NCBI RefSeq assembly: GCF_000003815.2
Contig: NC_049983.1
Location: forward strand, 11,225,870-11,289,869
Direction: 5' to 3'
From: Branchiostoma floridae
Lineage: Eukaryota > Chordata > Leptocardii > Amphioxiformes > Branchiostomatidae
DNA length: 64,000 nt
In this document: positions 39,201 to 49,210 of the stretch, in pieces
How the letters are laid out: every line of letters begins with the position of its first letter
Position numbering within the stretch: position 1 is the stretch's first letter
Translations under genes and position numbers: made by a program
Notes under the pieces: generated by a model
Told to the model about the DNA's origin: nothing
What the model saw: only the letters and a program-made list of their open reading frames with translations
Databases searched by the model: none

Positions 39201-42200
39201 GCAGCTGGACGCCATCGTCAGGTATCTGGAGAACGATAACAAGGGCAGCGCCAAAAGCCCGGTCATCGCCAAACAATGTGAGTTTTTTTTTCTTGGTTGA
39301 TTTCACTTTCGGGCTTCTATATATATATATATTGTACAAAGATATGTACTAATGCATGTAATTGTATACAAGTTAACTGCATGAGTAATGTTTATCTACA
39401 ACGATGCACTATGTATAGTGCTCACCCCCTTACCGTGTTCAGCAAACTTAAAGATTAGTCAACTTTTTTGCATTTTCGATTTTTATTGAGTCACAACAAT
39501 ATATTCCTCCGTATAATGAGCACTGCCAGGTAGAAATATTGGAGCAGTAAAATATAATGCTTTTATTTCACAGGTGATAAGGTAAAGAATTTACTTTTGA
39601 TTTCACAGATAGCATATCAGTTGATTTTTTCCTCACGGCACCTTCCATGTTTACTGCTTGAACAAAAACAAGTTCATTTAAACAAAATGCCCTCTGGATT
39701 ATGATATATCCGTGAAAAGCTATATGTGTTGTTCTATTCTTCATCATTCCATGTTAACAAATCGTACCACAGGCAACAAAGACATGGTAGATCAGGTGGT
39801 ATTCGATGCCCTACAAACATGGTTTTTGGAGGGCGTGTGGACCGACAAGGCGCAGTCGCGGAGAGGTAACAAGTGAGTGGTTTGTACCTACCTTTGGGTG
39901 TTCTTTACGTCATGCACCTTTTCTTCAGGTAACAGAGAACTTGTGGATCACGTGATGTTCGACGCTGCTATCACGGAGGTGCTGGATTCCTATTGGATTG
40001 CCGTTAAGGGGAACAGCACCAAGTGAGTAACTCACCGCCGCTGCTGATTTCTGTCCCGTCAACGGTCGTTGCCTTTTGAAACGGGCGTTGCCTGTCGTCA
40101 TAGCCCCTCATTCCACAACTTGATGTTTCGTAGCGCAGTTGGTTAGGGAGTAGGGTTTAGGCTTTTTGACTCGGGTCCGTTTTTATTTTCGATAATCTTC
40201 TTACCATGTATCACCATATTGTCAGTGTCATGCAATTTTGATTGAAATATTGCTCCTCCTACAAAAAGGCATAAACTATGGTATTGACTGGTCAGCGATA
40301 TGGCAACGACCGTTTCAAATGGCAACGACCGTTACCGAGACGAACACGCACACTGCCGCACCGCCACAATCAAAATCTCTCTTTCTAATTCTTTCTTTCT
40401 TAGTGGGTGAAATAACTTGATACTAACGCACGGTGCAGGTGATATCACGGGCTTGTATATTGGTGAAGGTGATTCACAGCACGGTGTAGAGGCACCATAT
40501 TAAAATTACATAGAGAATCATTAGACGTCTTCCTAATCTTACAATAACACTTTATCTCACCAAACTGCAAGTGAGATGTAGGTACGTAGACCCAGGGTAA
40601 TACAATTCCTCTTCTCGAAAAGACAGTAGAATCTAGTGTTCCTTACGAGGTCTTGTTGACTGTCTATGATATGCGTCTAAACAGCGGTACCTAGCTTCTA
40701 TACAGTGAGCAATTTAAGCATTGTTTTCTCCATGTGTACTTGACATGTGAAATTGGATACGAATATACTTATCTTCAAAATGTATTTCTCAAAATCAGGT
40801 AGACAGCTCGAATATTTCTCGATAGTAATATACACAGCTTTTACTAACCCATTGTGCATTGATGACATCGGTTACACTGTGCCCTTGCCTCCAAGGCATG
40901 GAATTCAGCAGGTTTTCGTAGGAACCAAGGGCGGAGTGACCCGCTTCTACTCATACCTGGAGCATCCTGATGAGATGACAGAGCGGTGAGTACATCATCA
41001 TTCTATCACTACAGAGATTAGTTGTTGGGCCGAGGAACAAATGTCGTGTTTCCTGTTTCCCGACCAACACTGAAAAAAACCTGCCGACCCTAGCCTCTAT
41101 TGGGTGGGCAGTGGATTCACATAGATTCCAGTTAGAGGATTTTCATTCAGCCTGCTTCCTATTCTTGAGTAAAAAAAAACATCTTGAGTTTATTTTATCC
41201 TATCTTATGAAGGATAAATATCCATGTTTTTGCCGAAGCCAAAAGGAAATAAAACGATAATTCCTCCTGGCTAATACCTTCTGACCCTTATTTTTCGGGA
41301 GGGAAACAGGACCAAGACATTTTCCATAGGCTTAGGAACATTTCACTAGATTTACATGACCTCATAACTTCGTCAAATGATGTTAACATTTACGGGTAAC
41401 GTATTGTAAATATTTCTCAGGAGCTATGCAAATAAGGTTCTCATTTACATAAGTTGTATCAGTTGATCATCTTGTCCAACGAACTATGCAAGTGTTACCT
41501 AAGACTTTTCTACCACGTGTTAACCCCTACCATATTATCTACAGGGACTTTATCAATAAAACCAAGAACACAATCCAGGCGACGTACTACAAGCGTGCAG
41601 CTGAGCTTGGTCCTGGCTACTTTGTGTACTCCGTACCGTTTGATCAGGGTAAGACAAACTGAGTTCTCATGGATAGCATGTGTATATTCGACACTATGAC
41701 GTCTGTCTATTTTGAACAAAGAAATATTTCTATTGAGAATATATCCTCCCAAAATCCAATACTGGAAGCCACTTGGCAAAATACTACTACAAATTTGAAA
41801 CAATTAGATTAATAAGAACGATGTGATTACTAGACACTAGCCAAAAGTAGTAGACAAAATGCAAAGATTCGAAGTTGACACGTTTCAAATAATTATAAGT
41901 ACATTATAAGATGAGACTATGTAGTAAAGGCAGCACATAACGTGTATAGGATTGCTACGAAAAGTTTTTCGGTTATCATTTGCATATAGGTTAAAATGTT
42001 CATTATATTAAAGTTTTGATGGTCAGGAATTACATTCTGGTGCCCATGTTAGGCCTAAAACGTTCCTACAAAGTATCCGCATTGAAAATCATGTTTTTTT
42101 ACCTTTTCAGGCCTGTCCAATGATACCAACTTCGTAGTGACCGCATCGACCGCAATCTTCTTACAAAAGGGCGGACCGAGGGCAGTCGCTGCAGGTAAGG

Positions 42201-45200
42201 CAATCTCAACATCCAATTAACTGCTGAAGAGATGTAGTAGTACAAAGTTAGAATTGGTAACAGCAAAGTTTATTGCAAAGTTATGCTCGTAGGCTGCTTG
42301 GAAGTGAGAACAAACAAGGATAGTATACGTGTCCAAAAATGCTTGAAGAGATTTCGAATGCTCATTTGTTTGCATGGACGCATGTACGCGTATGTTCACC
42401 GAGATACGGTAGTTCCGTAGACTAGTAGGTCACTCTTTTGAACTTATCTTGGCATGCTGAGCATTGCCTTGGCTTATGAGGATGATGTCAGTCATAACAC
42501 AGGCACCTGCCCTGCATTGTTGGAACTCTTCTGTGCGCCGTACATATAATCAATAAATGTCGCAAATGTATTACTTGAGTAGCTTACATTTTTCCCTAAC
42601 CAAGAGATCGGTACTGGTCATTTGATGGAAAAGATAAAGATGTGAGGTTGTAGGCTTCAAGAAGATTGGATAACCTTTTTAACTGGTAAGCAGGTTGAAT
42701 CAGTCCAATGGTGATGATATATTTTCTTCTCTGTTTGTTCATCAGTGGCCGGACTTCAGATGAACCACGAATCGTTCAGCAATCTGTTCTTTGCTGCTAC
42801 GGCTAAGGTAGATGGTTTGTTTTACCTTGGCTTTGCTGTGAAGTAACTCTTTATGTGTAGTCCTGTTACGGAGTATCCGGGCAATGATTGCACCGATAAT
42901 TTCCCGTGGGGTTTCGGACAGAAGATATGATCTAAAGCCGTAATATTTGCCCATTTTAAAGAGACACATAGGAATAGCAGCACATAACTTCATTTCCTTT
43001 TATTTCCCTTAGTCCATATTGTCGGTAGAATTACCTCAACAAAGAACTATTGATTCAATCATTTCCCCTGAGTAAGTCGCTACATGATACAGTCGCTGGA
43101 ACCAGAGTTAACATACCATGCTTGCCCATTCTTTGGAGGTGTGATTTACATACATACATGTAAGATACATGTGTCTACATAGAAATCCTACTGCTCTACC
43201 TTAGAGAGTATATCAATTGTGATCCAGTAATTGGAATAGACAGCTTCATACCTTGGCACGAACAGATCTGAATGAGCTTTGTGACTAACTTTTTTTTTCT
43301 GACAGTGTGCTGACAGCACCAGGCCTGAGGACTGCATTAGCTGCGATGAGGACGATGTAAGTTTACTACATGTATATCTTATAAATGCATAGTAACTAAT
43401 TTGACACAATTTTTTGCGACTTAAGCTATCTGTCTCTGAGAACATCGTTGAACATTTATTCTATTCCTGAAACCTAAGGATTGTAGTCTGTGTTTGTTAT
43501 GATTATGATTCGTTGCCAGTTTATTGGGAAATGTGCTCACTTTATAAACCCATCCCCAGGATGTAGACTGCTATCTACTGGACGACGGAGGATACATCGT
43601 TGTTTCAGAACAATCAGAGGACGTAAGAAATGCTTCGTTATATTTGCAGACAATATCGTGGTGACATGCAGCTTTTGAATTCAATTACTAGTATTTAAAA
43701 ATCATCTTGCGCCTCTTTAAGGAATCAGACTTTGCTGAGATCCTGAGACGTCTATGGTAAAAGATCAAGACGTAGTAATTTATCTTGTCTTTATAAGAGC
43801 TTCTAATCACGAAACTGCTTTCAACTATGTTTTCTATTTATGCGGATTTGACTGAGGTGGACTACATCAAATCACGTCAATTAAAATTTCATTTCTGTAC
43901 TTTTTCCAGATCGGGAGATTCTATGGTGAAATCGATGGGACCATGATGTCAGAGATGGAAGAACTCGGCCTCTATGACAAGTAAGTGGATTCTATCTAAC
44001 CTACTTGAATAATTTCATGAGGTTGCTAGGTCACTGGATAAAAAAGTTCTTCTTATACAACCAAGGGTACACAACTACCAATCTAAGTATATGGATAAAT
44101 ACTTAACGTTTGGGATTGCATCGGTTAGCAGCGACACCTAGCTGCAGTGCGTGATGGAACCAGTCAGCATTGCCTGAGGAAGGTGACAGACGGTCACCGA
44201 AACGTTAATCTTGAATAAAATACTCCATGATGTACAAAGAACTTTGTTATTTTGTTATAACCTTTCTATGCAGTTGCTGAAAAACTGAAAAAGCTTACTC
44301 AAAACGCACTTACTAATACAGTGAATGGACAAAGATAGGATGCCTCATTTTTGCGGGACGAAACGTTCGTTGACCATGTCTATGTCGCTTCCTTTCTGTA
44401 GGATTGACCTGATAGACTACCAGGGTATGTGCAGAACAACTTCTGCTGACTCCACTGCTGCGGCATCACGGTTACTTAATGTAAATATGACTATATCATC
44501 ATATTATTGCTGCTTTTAACTTGAGATAAGAAAAACTACATAAATATAGTATTGCTGTTTCTAATGTTAGCATATTACGTAATATTCCTAAATGTTAAAC
44601 AAATTCAAGAATACAAATACATGTACCAGTTGATCTAAGCACGCAATTCGTAATATCAAGAATAGTCGATATGATTTGTATTCAACTTCGAATGTTGATT
44701 TTTATTCCAGCCGATTATGAACCTGATAGGCTACGTCCTGTGGTGGTCGAAGGAACTGGTAGTGTAAGTATCACTTTATGTAATCGTTAACTTTAGGTAA
44801 ACTAGTCGCTCAAAGTAGTTCAATGGCAAGAATATTATCATACATGGAAAAAAGGCTGTTTTATGATATAGGATACATATTTTCAAAATGCAAGTGTGAA
44901 ATGTTAAAAGATAAGTTATTATAATGTAACAATCATTTCTTTTACAGACTACTGGCGCAATTTAGCCTGTACAATTTGCTATCGGGACAGTTTGAGTATG
45001 CGTCAGCAGGTGTGTACTTTGCTTTGTGCTTTTCCGTCTTTTTCACAATGCCCGTTGCATATATATATATTCCACAGAATTGAGTGCTTAAAGTCAATAC
45101 ATATTTTCATGGCTACCATTTAAGCCAAGTACAAGTACAAGTGGTAGATCAGGGTATATCCCTGTAGTTCAACTAATAGCAGGCTCGCAGTTGAACTACT

Positions 45201-46959
45201 GGTTCCGATTCCTTTTTTTAACTGAGAGAGCCCGTTTTCTTCCTGAACATCTTGGTTGGGGCTACACTTGTCTTTCGGAAGGGAAGTAAACTGGAGGTCC
45301 TGTGTTCAATGTGTACTTCGAGTATACCCTGCTACAGAGGGGTGCTAGATATACGCTGCTACAGAAACAGCAAGGAAACTTGCTGATCTATGTGCAACCA
45401 GTCACTACAAGGTAAACAACAACAACAATTCAATTCAGGTAACAAAGGTAGACCCTTTCCAAGTTGCCCCATCATCGTTTACGTTGTGCTATTTTGTTGC
45501 AGGCTCAGGGCCAGATTACGCACCATGTGATAAGGGCGTCACCCTTTACAAGGCCAACTTCTCTATCAACAAGGAGATGGGTTTTGACGGCTACATGGAC
45601 TGTAACGACTGTCAAAAGTAAGTACTTTGCTCGTGGTGTATGCCACCAACAAGCATCAAAATGATTTCATAGAAGCTTTATTCTAATAGTATCTTATTGC
45701 AAGTCCATGCCCATGTGGCTATGTAATTGCAAGTGAACATAGAATTGATACAAACGTACTAACATGAAGGGACAACAAGTGAATAATATAACTTCTAATA
45801 TACTAAGATTAGTGATTGAATGGATATACAGTGTACAGAATAGGGTTCTATACCTACGTTATAATACTATTGCGGGGTTTGACTTCTTTGAAAACAACAA
45901 AAAGTACACTGACTTTGATACCGCCAACTATATGGTACAGAATAGAAATACAAAATCAATGTGTGTGTTTTGCAGGTCGTTCAGCATCAAACTGGTGCCG
46001 AAGAGCAACCTGATCCTGCTGGCTGTGGGCAGCAGCTGTCCCTGTAACCTGGTCTCCAACTTCGACCTCGTCCCACAGGAAGTCAGCTATATCCTTCACA
46101 GCCATGTATTTCTAAGTTGGTTACTTATCTGTAACGCCATAAGTTCCACCAAGGAAGTTAGCCCCCTTGCTTCATCGATCAACAACCACAGAATCAACTA
46201 ACAATCCTGGTCTTGTTATTTTACAGCTTTCTACACCTACAAATGTTTATCTCGAATAACTTAAATAGGGTTCTAGTCTTGCGCTTTTATTACTTTACTC
46301 TGATATCAGGTATAGTGTAAGTGTCCCTGTCGTAATGGTGGAGTGTTGCTTGCTTTTAGTTGATTTGATCTGCAGTTTTACTTTCATCATTTCTTTCGAT
46401 TGAAAGGTAATCCTCGTTCAAACGGTCTAGAAACAATAGCTGACCCTGTGAAGGGTAAATAGATAGTTGTGATCGAGCCGTTAGCCAGCTATGCTAAAAA
46501 CGATAACAGCAGTTTTTATTGCTTTTGCATATAACCTTTTTTACGATGACGTTCTACGTAATTTAGTGACACCTATGGGGGCTGTACATGTGGTAGAAAA
46601 TCTTACTCCGTATCTAGCTTGTATTCCTTGACTGCTGTGCACATGGCTCCAATGACACCCTGCTCTGTGAGAGACGGTTGTCACAAAAGGAACGTCGCCG
46701 GCCAGACAAATGCTACAACTACCACGCCAAGGTGAGATCGCCTTTTCTTCAAAATCTGACCATAAAAAGATAATTCCCATTCAAATGGTTCAAGCTTGCT
46801 AAAACATTTGCAAAAATATTCTTACCTGTTTGGTGATTTTTTGTTCTACAGGAAGATCCAAAGAAATGTGGACGAGCCAGTTCTCTGGTGGTGTCACCGC
46901 TGCTTCTTCTCCTCACCCTTCTCTTCACGGTCAAAGAAGCCTTCCTGCCGCGCACGTGA
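8104..46959 (+). CDS. CACNA2D: Voltage-gated calcium channel alpha-2/delta subunit (alpha2delta-3/4 type), complete gene, about 38 coding exons
   Basis: Extracellular, membrane-anchored auxiliary subunit of high-voltage-activated calcium channels; in the known family it promotes channel trafficking and synapse function. The start ATG at 8104 opens a hydrophobic signal peptide ([18 protein letters not shown]). Exons join without a break in frame to a TGA at 46957-46959. Summed exon length with exon 24a and without optional exons is 3,321 nt, i.e. 1,106 residues, close to vertebrate alpha2delta-3/4. Order: signal peptide, VWA_N, VWA (MIDAS at 249-253), Cache-like regions, Cys-rich delta part, GPI signal. 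The segment [18 protein letters not shown] and the C-terminal NDTLLCERR...RRRPDKC pattern point to the alpha2delta-3/4 clade rather than 1/2. Nearly all introns are GT-AG. Weakest calls are the acceptor of exon 7 and the donor of exon 36. Whether it is pro-orthologous to both vertebrate 3 and 4 needs a tree. Confidence 0.93.
12127..12440. repeat. Two-copy tandem repeat, period 158 bp
   Basis: AGGGTGGGC at 12131 and 12289 open two diverged copies sharing CTTTCTC, CATCATCACA and GACACCAAACTAT. Intron 3; no coding role seen. Confidence 0.6.
17849..18005 (+). mobile_element. tRNA-derived SINE (shorter copy)
   Basis: The head TCCCTGTAGCTCAATTGGTA with GGTTCATAAG matches polymerase III A and B boxes. 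The end shares AGCAAGGAAACTT and the C/ACTA tail with the copy at 45148. The cloverleaf is not maintained, so it is not a functional tRNA. Confidence 0.5.
18608..18962. mobile_element. Second copy of the hAT-type MITE, truncated by the assembly gap
   Basis: Closely similar to 28134-28552 from the AAAATTAGGT segment to the end CCCAGCCCTA. The left end lies in the N gap 18508-18607, so the target duplication (expected TTCCGAAC from 18963-18970) cannot be checked. Confidence 0.85.
20599..20659. repeat. Small inverted repeat
   Basis: GAGATAAAATACG (20599-20611) and its exact complement (20647-20659) around a 35-base spacer in intron 3. Could be a small MITE remnant. Confidence 0.4.
21558..21569. 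repeat. Poly-C tract
   Basis: Twelve consecutive C in intron 3. Confidence 0.85.
22374..22618. mobile_element. MITE, family with AGGTGGTATCTCACTGCACT ends, copy A
   Basis: A 245-bp element with inverted ends of about 50 bp (AGGTGGTATCTCACTGCACT at the left) and TCA duplicated on both sides (22371-22373 and 22619-22621). Lies in intron 3 of the alpha-2/delta gene. Confidence 0.85.
23138..23232. repeat. Short tandem duplication, period 60 bp
   Basis: GGTTTATACATTGTGGTTAT and the following TTAGAAACGTG occur at 23138 and 23198 with no differences over about 35 bases. Confidence 0.7.
23405..23717 (-). repeat. Tandem pair of retroelement 3'-end fragments, period 152 bp, abutting exon 4
   Basis: Two diverged direct copies share GCAGCTAGGTGTCGCTGCTA (23468 and 23620), GTATAT and GTCACTAAA. 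A third copy in the opposite orientation lies at about 44125-44222, where it ends CCTGAGGAAGGTGACAGACG...GAATAAA, as in 3' tails of non-LTR elements. The second copy runs up to the acceptor of exon 4 (23717). Confidence 0.65.
24415..24702. mobile_element. MITE with AAGGGCACAACC ends
   Basis: About 288 bp with inverted ends of roughly 22 bp (AAGGGCACAACCCACCGTAC at the left, matched with a few changes by the complement of the right end). CGTGC and ACGTAC motifs recur inside. The target duplication is unclear. Lies in the intron between exons 4 and 5. Confidence 0.6.
25793..26006. mobile_element. MITE of the same family, copy B (left end decayed)
   Basis: The right end (CCCAAGTGCAGTGAGATACC, then ACCT|TTA) is intact. 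The left end retains only CACTTGGGGCACC. The centre is homologous to copy A (TTATTTTCGCCGATG; AAAATTCGTTCTTTATCTCT). It ends 53 bp before exon 5 of the alpha-2/delta gene. Confidence 0.75.
26557..26582. repeat. (CATAT)n microsatellite
   Basis: Five units of CATAT, 35 nt before exon 6. Confidence 0.8.
27428..27578. mobile_element. 54-bp-arm inverted repeat (MITE core)
   Basis: Arms 27428-27481 and 27525-27578 match at 53 of 54 positions around a 43-bp loop; the outer ends read TAATCTCCAAGCAGATTCCT. The same TAATCTCCAAGCAGAT end occurs alone at about 59109-59129 (complement), so this is a dispersed family. Lies in the intron between exons 7 and 8. Confidence 0.75.
27666..31369 (+). CDS. CACNA2D: Alpha-2/delta exons 8-13: VWA domain with MIDAS
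   Basis: Exons at 27666-27816, 28973-29137, 29559-29672, 29964-30042, 30793-30842 and 31286-31369 encode residues 233-447. Exon 8 begins inside the Trp codon of [11 protein letters not shown] and carries the metal-ion-dependent adhesion site motif DRSGS (D249, S251, S253). Exon 10 carries ITDGA with the distal MIDAS Asp. Exon 11 ([13 protein letters not shown], then [10 protein letters not shown]) and exon 12 ([16 protein letters not shown]) are strongly family-typical. In the known family the VWA domain is needed for surface delivery of the channel. The residue usually supplying the MIDAS Thr lies in a GMANF context, where alpha2delta-1/2 proteins have a Thr; this may be an incomplete site. 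Confidence 0.92.
28134..28552. mobile_element. hAT-type MITE with 8-bp target duplication
   Basis: A 419-bp element with ends TAGGGCTGGG and CCCAGCCCTA, flanked by GTAGCGCT on both sides (28126-28133 and 28553-28560). The 8-bp TSD and TAGGG ends are hAT hallmarks. The interior is rich in GGTCCGGACC-type palindromes. Lies in the intron between exons 8 and 9. Confidence 0.88.
30056..30314. mobile_element. MITE of the same family, copy C, 13 nt after a splice donor
   Basis: A 259-bp element with inverted ends (AGGTGGCATCTCACTGCACT at the left) and TTA on both sides (30053-30055 and 30315-30317). It starts 13 nt inside the intron that follows exon 11 (donor 30043). Confidence 0.85.
31644..31930. 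repeat. Two-copy tandem repeat, period 146 bp, just before exon 14
   Basis: GAAATGAT(G/A)CAACGATTGA at 31644 and 31790, with TTTTGTGTTTTAGATAAGAT in both. The second unit ends 10 nt before the exon 14 start (31941) and supplies most of its polypyrimidine tract. Confidence 0.75.
31941..39277 (+). CDS. CACNA2D: Alpha-2/delta exons 14-23: post-VWA and first Cache-like region
   Basis: Exons at 31941-31979, 34201-34257, 35662-35742, 36186-36260, 36657-36749, 37059-37130, 37341-37402, 37600-37670, 38689-38737 and 39159-39277 encode residues 448-687. Family-typical stretches are [10 protein letters not shown] (exon 15), [20 protein letters not shown] (exon 16), [20 protein letters not shown] (exon 17), [13 protein letters not shown] (exon 18) and TPF|SLGIAIP (exons 20-21). 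The [10 protein letters not shown] pattern is the Cache-domain signature shared with bacterial chemoreceptors. Two further open, in-phase segments flanked by good splice sites lie in these introns (34332-34388 and 37876-37893) and may be alternative exons. Confidence 0.9.
34332..34388 (+). CDS. Candidate 57-nt alternative exon of the alpha-2/delta gene
   Basis: An open 57-nt segment between AAAG at 34331 and a perfect CAG|GTAAGT donor at 34389, in phase 0 on both sides. It sits in the intron after exon 15, which is also 57 nt and ends only 74 nt upstream. It would add [19 protein letters not shown] between the VF...NQT and SLEGNLLG segments, a place where vertebrate alpha-2/delta proteins vary in length. 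No family similarity is visible, and the acceptor has a weak pyrimidine tract, so it may be a chance open stretch. Confidence 0.3.
34674..34687. repeat. Poly-G tract
   Basis: Fourteen consecutive G in the intron between exons 15 and 16, preceded by a T run; prone to polymerase slippage. Confidence 0.85.
37876..37893 (+). CDS. Candidate 18-nt microexon of the alpha-2/delta gene
   Basis: An 18-nt segment between a TGTACAG acceptor (AG at 37874-37875) and a GTACGTG donor (37894). It is in phase 1 on both sides, exactly as required between exon 21 (37600-37670) and exon 22 (38689-38737). Including it would insert six residues (GMLRRN) into the loop DRSK...GLDPLRKG without changing frame. Microexons of this kind are common in neuronal calcium-channel genes, but transcript support is needed. 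Confidence 0.4.
38896..39105. repeat. Two-copy tandem repeat, period 105 bp, upstream of exon 23
   Basis: TTTTCATAAAAGCAATGTTT at 38896 and 39001 and AGAGAATGCATTGTATATGA in both. A shorter duplication then repeats an acceptor-like CTCTGTACCGTACAGG at 39097-39112 and 39143-39159. Confidence 0.75.
39773..39872 (+). CDS. CACNA2D: Alpha-2/delta exon 24a, candidate mutually exclusive exon
   Basis: A 100-nt exon with acceptor CCACAG and donor GTGAGTGG. It is entered in phase 1 (T from the preceding exon completes Cys) and left with AA in phase 2. It encodes [18 protein letters not shown] followed by [15 protein letters not shown]. The pattern Cys, two charged residues, LV, hydrophobic, FDA, Trp is the conserved family segment. 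It is a diverged tandem copy of exon 24b, which lies only 56 nt downstream, and it is the less family-like of the two: VWTDKAQ replaces the usual YW segment. Confidence 0.82.
39929..40022 (+). CDS. CACNA2D: Alpha-2/delta exon 24b, candidate mutually exclusive exon
   Basis: A 94-nt exon with a pyrimidine-rich acceptor (CTTTTCTTCAG) and donor GTGAGTAA. It has the same entry and exit phase as exon 24a (both lengths are 1 modulo 3). It encodes [19 protein letters not shown], then [12 protein letters not shown], closer to vertebrate alpha2delta-3/4 than 24a is. Joining 24a to 24b would shift the frame of everything downstream. Skipping both would do so too, so exactly one can be used in a full-length protein. 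Confidence 0.85.
40896..46959 (+). CDS. CACNA2D: Alpha-2/delta exons 25-38: second Cache-like region, Cys-rich delta part and GPI signal
   Basis: Exons at 40896-40985, 41545-41648, 42111-42194, 42746-42807, 43306-43356, 43560-43622, 43910-43980, 44402-44480, 44711-44763, 44948-45009, 45503-45617, 45976-46081, 46618-46731 and 46852-46959. Landmarks are [30 protein letters not shown] (residues 851-867), [20 protein letters not shown] and the Cys-rich PCDKGV and CNDCQK. Near the end come NDTLLCERR and [11 protein letters not shown]. The last exon encodes 35 residues: KKCGRASS, then LLLLLTLLF and a short tail, i.e. small omega-site residues plus a hydrophobic stretch as in GPI-anchored alpha-2/delta proteins. 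The exon 36 donor is uncertain: 46082 (GTCAGC) or 46106 (GTATTT), both phase 0, adding 8 residues in the second case. Confidence 0.9.
44125..44222 (+). repeat. Retroelement 3'-end fragment (same family as 23405-23717)
   Basis: The core TTAGCAGCGACACCTAGCTG is the complement of the 23.4-23.7 kb copies, followed by the GAGGAAGGTGACAGACGG tail and AATAAA. Confidence 0.6.
45148..45435 (+). mobile_element. tRNA-derived SINE
   Basis: The head resembles a tRNA, with an A-box-like TGTAGTTCAACTAATAGCAG and a B-box GGTTCCGATTCC. A unique body and an (AAC)n tail follow. Lies in the intron before exon 35. Confidence 0.6.
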
Positions 46960-49210
46960 GGATCGCACGGTGGCGCTACAGACAACACTTCATACTCCAA
47001 TAACTCCGCGTGCAATGCTGTGCATGATGACAGTCAAGTGTCCAAAGAGGAAATATTTTACTCTTTCTATGATGTACCAATCTTATATCTACCCGTGACT
47101 TCTTGTGACTTATAGCGGTGTACTCCCGTTCCATTTGTCTTCTGTTTGTTTGAAGACTGTACACCCAATTTATTAGTGTTGGCAATTTTCCATCCTCAAG
47201 TCGACCTTTCAAGATTTCTGTGACCTTCCAATTGCAATGGAAATTATTTTCTGCATTGAATCCAGAAGTCATAAGATCCGTTTATCTATTATCAAGCTGA
47301 CATGAAATCTACAGAACACCTTACGATCAAGTATTTCATACCTGGACTCGAGAAGTACAGAAGCATCACGGTTCTGTTCGGACGCAGCACAGAGTGAGTT
47401 TTATGGATTTACAAGATTTTGTCAGAAAGAAATGATGTGTATTTTGTAAGTAGAGGGAAGAAAAATGAGGGCAACTGTTGTTTTTGCCGATATTACGAAG
47501 TCTGTTTTACCTGACCTCCTAATTTTTTTATTATCACGACTGGGGTCTCTAAACATCGAGTTGTTTTAGTCTTCTAGTTAGCTTTGTTTGTCATGTAGGT
47601 AGCATGTATCTGGTTTAGTTAGCGTATGCGTAAATGTTCGTCTACATCAACTAAAACAGATGTTTTATTTTTTATACCTTTTGTGCAGTAGAAAAACAAG
47701 GTGCATAGAAATACTTGGGACGAAAGGATTGCGAAATACGTTTAAGACAAAGTCGCACCCTTTTGGCCCATCGTGTGAAAGAATAGGCGTGTTCATGATC
47801 AAATCTTAAAGTATCACAAAAAATCAAGTCAAAGTAAGGAAGGCGTCTTTGTGACTAATTTTTTTTCCTTCAAAGCCATCTGATTACCACTTTGAACAGT
47901 ACATGATGGACAACACATACTTTTATTTATAGTTGTACTTTATTCAACAAAACACGTCCAGATATACATCGTGTGTTTCTTTGACAAAATAATCACAGTG
48001 GCTGATGGCTATGTAAATAATCGAAGGATGCTACAGCTACTGAATCTAACAACAATCGCAACACTGTAGGATAGGCTCTTTTCATTAATAAACATATAGG
48101 AGAACATGTAACATGCTTGTGGAAATGTCACATCATTAACCAAGATAACGTTGATCTTTTAGAGACGTACTGTTGCCTTATATGCTGTGATCGCTAGCCT
48201 GAGACCCAGGCTTGGTCAGCTATAGTATAGTTGGCGGTTGTTACCCCGTCATCACGTCTGGCCGAGAGAAGCCAAGATTGGCGCGATCTAAAGCCAAACA
48301 GGACTGGGTCTCAGGCTAGCGGTCGGAGGAGTTTTTGAAAAGGACTGTTGTACAAGAACGGATAGCCTGATACATATTAGGGATCTTTACAGATACATGT
48401 CGACGGTCTGAATTTTGGCGACGCCTAAGGGGCGAGCCAAATCGTATATTATTTTTGTTGGTACAATTTTAACACCGCATTGAGTTGTGTGATTAGATTA
48501 TTTCTTGCATTACATTATGATTGCAAACGTTTGGAAGCACTGCTTAAAAATGTACAGGTGAGAGAGAAAACCCTTATTTTCTACGGTGACTTTGTTTTGT
48601 TAATAATGCTTTTAATGTGTTCGAACACAAACAGAAAAGTGTATGATACTCCGTAAAGTCTGTTTACGAGAATAAGGAGCGTAGTGTTTCTTGTTACAGT
48701 AAAGGTTCACACAATATGAATAGATAGAAATCTGGTCTGCAATTTATGGTAAAGATATTCGGCTTGTACAATAAGTCTTGTACAATAATTTGTAAAGAAC
48801 AAAAAACAGAGATTCTAACATTATCAACCTTATGTTGATTGAAAGCTGTCAATATGTCAGTGTTTACAAACTTACTTTGTAGAGCGCACATGTTGATAAA
48901 TCTGTGTGTGACTGAAAGGGAATTAATTTCTTGTGTCTTAATCCAGCGGAGCTTCTATTTCGGATTGACAAGTCTGTGCAATCGAAACATAACAATATAT
49001 GTGATAGACAAAAATGCATGCATGCATGGTTTGTAGTCTGATCTACAGGTACATTATGTATGTATTCTTCTAACTTGGTGTCGAGTTGATTTCGGACTCT
49101 GGCTACTGAGAATGTATCTGTTTTTTGAACGATGTTGCCATGTCAATTTGTACATTATGTGAAACTCGAATGTTTCTTAATAAATCATTCTATTTGTCTG
49201 GAAATGTAGT
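46960..49210 (+). other. Probable 3' UTR of the alpha-2/delta gene
   Basis: AT-rich non-coding DNA after the stop codon at 46957. AATAAA polyadenylation signals occur at 48087-48092 and 49179-49184. The second is followed by a T/G-rich stretch and is the better candidate for the end of the transcript. A 128-bp MITE (48193-48320) lies inside. The true 3' end cannot be fixed without transcripts. Confidence 0.4.
48193..48320. mobile_element. 128-bp MITE with GCTAGCCTGAGACCCA ends
   Basis: Perfect 16-bp inverted ends (48193-48208 and 48305-48320). Lies in the probable 3' UTR of the alpha-2/delta gene. Confidence 0.7.

Noticed and set aside
47315..47394. Open segment after CTACAG followed by a GTGAGT-like site downstream of the stop codon
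   Set aside because: Considered as an alternative last exon, but it would replace the GPI signal with a non-hydrophobic tail and has no family match; more likely 3' UTR.
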